In this document: in pieces, positions 1-4,254 of the stretch
Layout: every line of letters begins with the position of its first letter
How positions within the stretch are numbered: the stretch's first letter is position 1
Origin: Actinomycetota bacterium
GTDB taxonomy: Bacteria > Actinomycetota > Humimicrobiia > Humimicrobiales > Humimicrobiaceae
NCBI GenBank assembly: GCA_023379515.1
Contig: JAMCQQ010000388.1
Coordinates: 1 to 5,705, forward strand
Length of the DNA: 5,705 nucleotides
Direction: 5' to 3'
Position numbers and translations under genes: made by a program
Notes under the pieces: model-generated
Told to the model about the DNA's origin: nothing
What the model saw: only the letters and a program-made list of their open reading frames with translations
Database searches by the model: none

Positions 1-267
1 ACCTTCCCTATTTGGCCTTGCTCCAGATGCGGTTTACCAGGCCAGCCCGTTACCAGGCTGCCGGTGAGCTCTTGACTCGCCATTTCACCCTTACCAGATT
101 ATAAAAATATTAATTAAAACAACCTGGCGGTATATTTTCTGTTGCACTTGCGCTGAAATAAGATTTACATCTTATTCCGCTGGGAGTTACCCAGCATCCT
201 GCCCTGCGGAGCTCGGACTTTCCTCGGAAACAACTTGCGTTGCTCCCGCGACTACGCAACCAACTCC
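1..267 (-). ncRNA. rnpB: RNase P RNA, bacterial type A (3' part cut by window edge)
   Basis: Catalytic RNA of ribonuclease P, which removes 5' leaders from pre-tRNAs. Read on the minus strand, the hallmark conserved blocks appear in order: GAGGAAAGTCC (225-215), GGGCAGGATGCTGGGTAACTCCCAG just after it, AGTGCAACAGAAA (about 149-137), GGTAAGGGTGAAA (about 100-87), and GGAGCAAGGCCAAATAGG (about 24-7). The GGTAA stretch near 38-34 matches the P15 loop that pairs with the tRNA CCA end. Two helices are capped by GUAA (GNRA) tetraloops: 157-176 (P9-like, 8 perfect pairs) and 43-60 (P14-like, 7 pairs including one G-U). Such loops dock on P1 and P8 in type-A RNAs. One arm (about 89-124) is very AT-rich, with a weak stem. 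The 3' end, including the other strand of P4 and P1/P2, lies outside the window. The 5' end is placed from the promoter spacing and is good to a few bases. Confidence 0.96.
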
Positions 268-273
268 AATAAA

Positions 274-282
274 ATTATACCA
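274..282 (-). promoter_or_regulatory. Extended -10 promoter of rnpB
   Basis: On the minus strand the sequence TGGTATAAT is a perfect -10 hexamer (TATAAT, 279-274) preceded by the TGn extension. It sits seven bases ahead of the G at 267, where the RNase P RNA is expected to begin. There is no good -35: the hexamer at 17-bp spacing (302-297) is ATGCAG. This is consistent with an extended -10 promoter, which needs less -35 contact. The placement is inferred from sequence only. Confidence 0.65.
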
Positions 283-395
283 AAAATGACTTTTAACTGC
301 ATATTTTATAATAATTCTGCACACGTGCCCTCCATCTTCATCTATATCAACCTATCTGTATTGTAAAAAACCGGATTTAAAAGTATCATTGAGCA

Positions 396-435
396 GTTAT
401 TATCCAGACAGAGATTTCACTAATCTGGTAATAGC
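396..435 (+). repeat. Inverted repeat / hairpin in the leader of the acyltransferase gene
   Basis: Bases 396-408 (core ATTATCCAGA) pair with 424-435 (core TCTGGTAAT). They form about 12 pairs, including one G-U, with a single bulged T at 403 and a 15-base loop. No U-run follows, so it does not look like an intrinsic terminator. It could be an operator for a dimeric regulator or an RNA leader structure, about 80 bases before the start codon. Confidence 0.5.
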
Positions 436-480
436 AACAGATATTTGAATAAAAGCCAAATAAGATACGGTCTAACTCAG

Positions 481-500
481 TATGCTCCGGTAGGAACATA
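481..500 (+). repeat. Short inverted repeat just upstream of the acyltransferase start
   Basis: TATGCTCC (481-488) and GGAACATA (493-500) form an 8-position stem with one C-A mismatch around a GGTA loop. The right arm contains the only GGA-like Shine-Dalgarno candidate before the ATG at 516. That GGA ends 20 bases before the start, which is too far for normal use. The repeat could be an operator half-site pair or an RNA hairpin; its function is unknown. Confidence 0.3.
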
Positions 501-515
501 GATAAAATTTAATTA

Positions 516-1784
516 ATGGAAAATATTATAATTAAAGATCTGGGCGAATATGTCCCAGGTAAATTTAACAGTGTTTCATTAAATAAATTAAAAGAATTCA
601 TAGTGGTCCCCTATTATATAGACTGGTATAAAAGCAGTCAGTCAAGGAAGATCTTTCCCTTATTTTTGCAGGAATTATCAGACTTGAACCCAACATCTTT
701 CCGGTTTCCCGGTATCCTGACCCGAAATCCTTTTTTTGATCATGCACAGATAAAATATTTTGTTGCATACTCTTCCGATAAAAAACCACTTGGCCGAATA
801 ATGGTATTCGTTGACTATAATTACAACAAGCAGCACAAAGAGAACACTGGCGGGTTTGGTCTTTTTGAATCAGTTGAAGATAAAAATACGGCACTAAAAC
901 TTATAGATGCGGCAAGAGATTACTTAAAGAAAAACTCATGCAATAAGATCATCGGTCCCGCAAAATTTAGTGCCGCCGGTGAAATAGGCTGCCTTATTGA
1001 AGGTTTTGAAAACAAGCCTTATTTTATGGAACCGTATAGTGCCCCTTATTATTCTGATTTCTTTGTTGAATACGGGTTCAAGAAAGAAAATGACTGGTAC
1101 GCAATGAATACAGATGCAATTATCGCAAACGGGTATATGGAAAAGATTGAAAAAATAATGGGCAGGATCAATGGAACAAAAAGAGACTCATCTACGGCAG
1201 GATTTGCAATAAGAAATGCTGATATTGGCAATATGAAAAGTGAAATAAAAATAATCAGGGACCTTTACAATGACATCTGGAACACAGAACATCATCCGCA
1301 GCAGGTTATAATGACAGATAAAGAATTTGATACCCTTGCAGTAGGCATTAAGACAATTGCGATTGAAGATTTGATTTTTATCGTCGAAAAGGACAATGTG
1401 CCTATCGGGGTTTCTGTAAGCGTGCCTGATATAAATGAAATAATCGAACAGTACGATAGAAAAAATCCGGCAATTCCCTCAAAAAAATTTTTCAGCATCA
1501 GAGACTTAAAAAGAGATCTGGATATTTTCAAAATAATAAAAACCCGTCTAAAAGAGAAAAAATTTGCCGGATTGCGCATCATGATACTTGGCGTAAGAGA
1601 AGAATACAGAAAAGCAGGCATCGACTCGAAGCTATATTACGGGACATTTAAAACTGCCAAAGATCTTGGTTTTACGCATGGCTCCGGATCTCAGCTGGCT
1701 GATATCAATCTCGATATAATTAACCCATTGTTCAAGATGGGAAAGAAATCGATGACCTGGAGAGTTTATTCTTTGGAGATATAA
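516..1784 (+). CDS. Two-domain GNAT-type N-acyltransferase, YghO-like family
   Basis: Predicted cytosolic acyltransferase of 422 residues with two GNAT-like halves. The N-terminal half (about 1-200) carries family signatures: FIVVPYYIDWY (28-38), NPFFDHAQIKYFVAY (71-85), PLGRI (91-95), GGFGLFES (112-119), IIGPAKFSAAGEIGCLIEGF (145-164) and PYYSDFFVEYGF (177-188). The C-terminal half (about 229-422) has IYND-type helix residues, PIGVSVSVPDIN (296-307), the acyl-CoA loop region LGVREEYRKAGID (358-370), and an ending G-KKSMTWRVY. These match a family I recall from E. coli YghO and proteins often mislabelled dATP pyrophosphohydrolase. Bacterial ceramide N-acyltransferases belong to, or resemble, this group, but no sphingolipid gene is nearby, so the substrate is unknown. 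The usual W-G-F motif after the IYN helix is replaced by NTEHHPQQVIMTDKEF, so the protein is divergent. The start is firm: an in-frame TAA lies at 510-512 and the next Met is far inside. The Shine-Dalgarno is weak. Confidence 0.85.
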   Translation: MENIIIKDLGEYVPGKFNSVSLNKLKEFIVVPYYIDWYKSSQSRKIFPLFLQELSDLNPTSFRFPGILTRNPFFDHAQIKYFVAYSSDKKPLGRIMVFVDYNYNKQHKENTGGFGLFESVEDKNTALKLIDAARDYLKKNSCNKIIGPAKFSAAGEIGCLIEGFENKPYFMEPYSAPYYSDFFVEYGFKKENDWYAMNTDAIIANGYMEKIEKIMGRINGTKRDSSTAGFAIRNADIGNMKSEIKIIRDLYNDIWNTEHHPQQVIMTDKEFDTLAVGIKTIAIEDLIFIVEKDNVPIGVSVSVPDINEIIEQYDRKNPAIPSKKFFSIRDLKRDLDIFKIIKTRLKEKKFAGLRIMILGVREEYRKAGIDSKLYYGTFKTAKDLGFTHGSGSQLADINLDIINPLFKMGKKSMTWRVYSLEI

Positions 1785-1820
1785 GAATATTTTTGCTTAT
1801 CAACAGGAATATCTTATCTT
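1783..1820. terminator. Possible weak terminator hairpin between convergent genes
   Basis: AAGAATATT (1783-1791) can pair with AATATCTT (1808-1815) apart from one bulged A, and the flanking bases allow some extension. It sits right at the acyltransferase stop codon. The stem is AT-only apart from one G-C pair, and there is no convincing T-run after it in either direction, so this is a weak candidate for ending transcription from either side. Confidence 0.2.
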
Positions 1821-1821
1821 A

Positions 1822-1899
1822 TTAACTTTACTCACTAACTTTACACATCAATTTAGCTTATTATCCTGGCATATCAATTTTAATAATTAACCTTACTCA
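1822..1899. repeat. Three near-identical 13-base repeats in the convergent gap
   Basis: TTAACTTTACTCA (1822-1834) is followed directly by CTAACTTTACACA (1835-1847), 11 of 13 identical. A further copy, TTAACCTTACTCA (1887-1899), is 12 of 13 identical to the first. It overlaps the RNase H stop codon (1893-1895). A degenerate match may follow at 1848-1860. The gap (1785-1892) shows no gene. Confidence 0.55.
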
Positions 1900-2387
1900 T
1901 CGACATTACCAAAATTTATCTCAGAATCTGCATTAAACAGCCAGTCTTTCTTATCCAATGCCCGGTTTACAAGCTTGTCTGCCTCTGTATTATCTTCACG
2001 GGGAATAAGTCTCAAATCAACCGTTTCATAGTCTTTAAGCTTTTTTACGACCCGCTTAAAAATTTCTAAAATGTCTATATCCTTGACTTTCCATAACCCT
2101 TTTAACTGGCTGTAAACAAGCTTGCTGTCAGTTAAAAGAATTATTTTTCTGATGCTGTATTTGGTTTTATATTTCTTAAAAACCAGATCCAACACTTTTT
2201 CCAGAGCAAGATATTCCGCCTGATTATTGGTAAATTCACCGATGCATTCGCTTAATTCATCAATCAGGTTGCTGTTTTTATCATATATTGCAGCACCAAC
2301 TGCGGAAGGTCCCGGATTTCCCCTTGAGCCTCCGTCAAAATAGATTCTCAAATATTCAAAATTCAAATCCATGATTGTGCTTGTCAA
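1893..2387 (-). CDS. Ribonuclease HI, archaeal/YpdQ-like type
   Basis: Predicted endonuclease that cuts the RNA strand of RNA-DNA hybrids (R-loops, primers), using two divalent metal ions. All four acidic catalytic residues are visible: D18 in YFDGGSRGNPG, E58 in NNQAEYLAL, D87 in LLTDSKLV and D137 in NTEADKLVNRAL. At 164 residues it is a single RNase H domain; the acid-phosphatase domain fused in the mycobacterial neighbour (Rv2228c) is absent. The long basic handle of E. coli RNase HI is short here (LKGLWKVKDIDI), and the last motif is preceded by IPRED, as in the YpdQ/archaeal-type subgroup. It is the third gene of the Nif3 operon. The chosen TTG start (2387-2385) overlaps the TGA of the upstream gene, with a modest AGG nine bases before it. 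An ATG five codons on (2372-2370) is an alternative that keeps the whole domain. All catalytic residues are intact, so the enzyme is probably active. Confidence 0.93.
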   Translation of the reverse strand: MTSTIMDLNFEYLRIYFDGGSRGNPGPSAVGAAIYDKNSNLIDELSECIGEFTNNQAEYLALEKVLDLVFKKYKTKYSIRKIILLTDSKLVYSQLKGLWKVKDIDILEIFKRVVKKLKDYETVDLRLIPREDNTEADKLVNRALDKKDWLFNADSEINFGNVDE

Positions 2388-3145
2388 TTTTCAATGCCTG
2401 CTTTAATTTCATCAATTTCATTCCTGTATATTATGAGCATTCTGCCGCACAGCGGGCATTTATGAAACTTATTCAAATCCTTTATCTTCTCTGCTTCGCC
2501 GGAAGGTATTTCCATGTTGCATATGTCGCAAAATTTATCTTTCAGAACCGCAACTGCAATACCGCCTTTTTTAGCTTTTATTTCTTCATATTTAGCCAGG
2601 GCATCTTTGGGAATTTTAGAAATTGCTGCCGCCCTTTTTTCTTTCAGTTTTTTAACTGCATCGTTAATCGTATTAATCTTTTCACTAACTTCCTTTTTTA
2701 CCATTTCAATCCCGGAATTGATCTGCGTTGTGTTTTCTTCAATCTCCTTAATTTTAGGTTTTAATTCATCGATGGATATCATAAACTCAATTGCCTTGCT
2801 TTCAACGCTGTCATTGTTTTGTTTTAAAAATTTGATTTCTTCCTGATAATTCAAAAGCTCCTTGGCACTGGTTATTGTTCCGCTGAAAAGTTTTTCTTCA
2901 TTTTTCTTTATTTTCTCATTCTGGAGAGTAATCATATCTTCAAGTTTTTTGCGCTCATGCTCAAGCTCCGCCAGTTCCTTTTCGTAAAGCTCCAGTTTTT
3001 GATTGATCTTGGAAAGCTCCTCCTGCAATTTTTGCAGTTTTTCATTTTTCTTCAGTACATTGATTTCATTAAGCTTTCTCAGGATAGCGCTTTCAAGCAA
3101 CTGCAGCTCGACAAGGCGTGTTATTTCATAACTTGCATCATCCAA
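2384..3145 (-). CDS. Coiled-coil protein with C-terminal C4 zinc ribbon (COG1579 / zf-RING_7 family)
   Basis: A 253-residue protein with two parts. Residues about 10-180 are a long, charged coiled coil rich in K, E and L. The C-terminus is a zinc ribbon with ligands C206-x2-C209 (FCDICNMEI) and C230-x2-C233 (HKCPLCGRML). This is the family called C4-type zinc ribbon domain-containing protein (Rv2229c in M. tuberculosis). Its molecular role is poorly defined; nucleic-acid or ribosome-associated roles are proposed for relatives, and Nif3 is its usual genomic partner. Here it follows Nif3 with an 8-base overlap. The start is a TTG (3145-3143) backed by a strong Shine-Dalgarno, GGAGG (3157-3153), seven bases upstream and inside the end of the Nif3 gene. 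The two nearby ATGs (3141 and 3138) are out of frame, so TTG is the real start. The length is typical for the family. The protein is likely cytosolic, with no signal peptide or membrane segment. Confidence 0.92.
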   Translation of the reverse strand: MDDASYEITRLVELQLLESAILRKLNEINVLKKNEKLQKLQEELSKINQKLELYEKELAELEHERKKLEDMITLQNEKIKKNEEKLFSGTITSAKELLNYQEEIKFLKQNNDSVESKAIEFMISIDELKPKIKEIEENTTQINSGIEMVKKEVSEKINTINDAVKKLKEKRAAAISKIPKDALAKYEEIKAKKGGIAVAVLKDKFCDICNMEIPSGEAEKIKDLNKFHKCPLCGRMLIIYRNEIDEIKAGIEN

Positions 3146-4097
3146 TATAATACCTCCAGGATTTGTAGCCTTCTTTACTTTTTATTACTTCAATATCTTT
3201 TATGCCATTTTCTTTAAAATACTTATTAAGAATATCACACATCCCTTCAACAGCAAATTTTTCGCTGTCACCATGACCGATTTCAATAATAATTTTCCCG
3301 CTTTCGGTAATTTCAAGAGAATTATGGTAGTTAAGCTCCCCCACTATCACTGCATCACAATCAAAATCAGTAACTGCAATTCTCTGTGCAAACGAGTTTG
3401 CGCTGCCATTTAATACAAGAATTTTTTTAACTATTGCAGATTCCATTTGTAATCTGCCCGGTGTATCGTCCGGTATATTGTTTGCAATCCATCTAAAACC
3501 CGAGATCTGCAGGTTTTCTTTTACTTTTTTAAAAAAAACGGGAAGTTTCACCGGTATATCCAGCTCACCGATTATTCCAAGACCGCCTTCGGTAAATTTA
3601 TTTTCACTTCCGAATGTGTCAGGAGCTGATTTTTTCGGAGCTTTTTCATAGGGTTGGACTTTGGTTTCACCCACCGGCTCAACCCTCCGTGCCGGCTCGA
3701 TCCCGCACACAGGCTCAAGATAAGCAGATTTTATGCCTGTGAGCCCTAATTTTTCAGCAAATATCATGTTTAAGCCCTCAGGCATGATATCGTAATTTGT
3801 GTGTGCAGTGTATACGGCCATACCATTACTTATAATTTCGAGTATTTTTGCCCCAGGACTACTTGTGTCCAGAAATGAATCTATTGGCTCCATTAATAAG
3901 GGATGGTGTGACAAAAGCAAATCAGCTTTTGCTCTTATTGCTTCCTGAATGACACTATCGGTTAGATCAAGAGTGACTAATATTTTTCTTATATCTTTTT
4001 GAATATTTCCAACTCTTAAACCTGTCTTATCCCAGTCCAGTGCCAGGTTTTTATAAAAAATCGTATCAAATACTGTGGTGAGCTCTTTAAGGATCAT
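3138..4097 (-). CDS. Nif3-like dinuclear metal-centre protein (DUF34/YbgI-YqfO family)
   Basis: A 319-residue member of the Nif3/DUF34 family, toroidal hexamers with a two-metal site; the substrate is not established, though a GTP-cyclohydrolase-I-type-2 label is often attached. Family landmarks are WDKTGLRVGN (22-31), the ligand motif SHHP with H64/H65, AHTNYD with H99 and D103, GELNYHN, and near the C-terminus IGHGDSE with H275 and E279. All expected metal ligands are therefore present. Simple members such as E. coli YbgI are about 247 residues and YqfO-type members about 370 with a PII-like middle domain. Here the middle (about 128-170) is a short, low-complexity linker rich in P, E and K, with three EP hexapeptides, which looks acquired. 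It is the first gene of the operon. The ATG at 4097 fits the family N-terminus (MILKELTTVFDTIF), but no strong Shine-Dalgarno is visible. Confidence 0.93.
   Translation of the reverse strand: MILKELTTVFDTIFYKNLALDWDKTGLRVGNIQKDIRKILVTLDLTDSVIQEAIRAKADLLLSHHPLLMEPIDSFLDTSSPGAKILEIISNGMAVYTAHTNYDIMPEGLNMIFAEKLGLTGIKSAYLEPVCGIEPARRVEPVGETKVQPYEKAPKKSAPDTFGSENKFTEGGLGIIGELDIPVKLPVFFKKVKENLQISGFRWIANNIPDDTPGRLQMESAIVKKILVLNGSANSFAQRIAVTDFDCDAVIVGELNYHNSLEITESGKIIIEIGHGDSEKFAVEGMCDILNKYFKENGIKDIEVIKSKEGYKSWRYYIG
3153..3157 (-). promoter_or_regulatory. Ribosome binding site deciding the TTG start of the zinc-ribbon gene
   Basis: GGAGG on the minus strand lies inside the Trp-Arg codons near the Nif3 C-terminus, seven bases before the TTG at 3145. 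It is the clearest Shine-Dalgarno in the window. It fixes the start of the second operon gene and suggests that its translation is coupled to that of Nif3. Confidence 0.75.
3650..3686. repeat. Inverted repeat within the Nif3 linker insertion
   Basis: AGGGTTG (3650-3656) and CAACCCT (3680-3686) are perfect 7-base inverted arms, with a further G-T contact inside. The span between them contains a small GGT/ACC inner pairing. It partly overlaps the 18-bp repeat block. Together they resemble a short palindromic element inserted in frame, but only this one copy is visible in the window. Confidence 0.4.
3663..3716 (-). repeat. 18-bp-period tandem repeat inside the Nif3 gene
   Basis: Three copies of GGCTC (plus strand 3676-3680, 3694-3698 and 3712-3716) recur exactly every 18 bases; two of them share CCGGCTC. 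On the coding strand they give the hexapeptides EPVCGI, EPARRV and EPVGET (residues 128-145). The block is visibly richer in G and C than its surroundings and keeps the reading frame. It falls in the linker between the two halves of the Nif3 fold, where insertion is tolerated. Confidence 0.7.
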
Positions 4098-4254
4098 TTT
4101 GTAAAAAATTTCATTAATTGGTATTCTTTTGAGAATATGTTCAAATTAATAAAAATATTATAACATTAATGGACCAAATTTATCATAGAAATATTTATCT
4201 TAAGAAATAAATAATTAATAACACTTATTCAAAATAAAAAATATTTATACGATC
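4098..4254. other. AT-rich divergent intergenic region
   Basis: These 157 bases separate the divergent Nif3 operon and the sensor gene. Apart from the Nif3-operon -10 element, no gene, RNA or clear operator is seen. The composition is so AT-rich that several TATAAT-like matches arise on the plus strand, so the promoter of the sensor gene cannot be placed. Confidence 0.6.
4157..4165 (-). promoter_or_regulatory. Extended -10 promoter of the Nif3 operon
   Basis: The minus strand reads TGTTATAAT: a perfect TATAAT (4162-4157) with a TGn extension, the same architecture as the rnpB promoter. The -35 candidate at 17-bp spacing, TGATAA (4185-4180), is poor. Transcription would start near 4150, giving a leader of roughly 50 bases before the Nif3 ATG. 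The assignment is from sequence only, in a very AT-rich region. Confidence 0.5.

Larger units (their letters stand above)
283..515. other. Non-coding region between rnpB and the acyltransferase gene
   Basis: This stretch lies between divergently transcribed rnpB and the acyltransferase gene. No ORF with coding character, tRNA or known riboswitch is recognised in it. It holds two inverted repeats (396-435 and 481-500), and the plus-strand promoter of the downstream gene must lie here or nearby. One TATAAT occurs on the plus strand at 307-312, with only a poor -35 (ATGACT at 286-291, 15-bp spacing), so the promoter is not assigned with confidence. Confidence 0.6.

Noticed and set aside
323..328. 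CACGTG palindrome near the middle of the non-coding region
   Set aside because: A single 6-base palindrome with no flanking symmetry is expected by chance.
471..500. A tRNA-like stretch (TCTAACTCAG followed by a hairpin)
   Set aside because: No acceptor stem, T-arm or GTTC-A block can be built around it.
598..1621. Minus-strand open frames inside the acyltransferase gene
   Set aside because: They lack domain motifs and start signals, and overlap a plus-strand gene with clear family signatures.
1785..1892. Rho-independent terminators for both converging genes
   Set aside because: No GC-rich stem followed by a T-run is found on either strand; only one weak AT stem, listed at low confidence.
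2375..2846. Plus-strand open frames opposite the zinc-ribbon gene, rich in Phe and Leu
   Set aside because: They are antisense shadows of a lysine/glutamate-rich coiled coil. The minus-strand frame has family motifs and a strong Shine-Dalgarno.
4216..4254. Plus-strand TATAAT-like and AT-rich matches as the sensor-gene promoter
   Set aside because: The region is so AT-rich that several equally weak matches exist, and none has a usable -35 or a TG extension.
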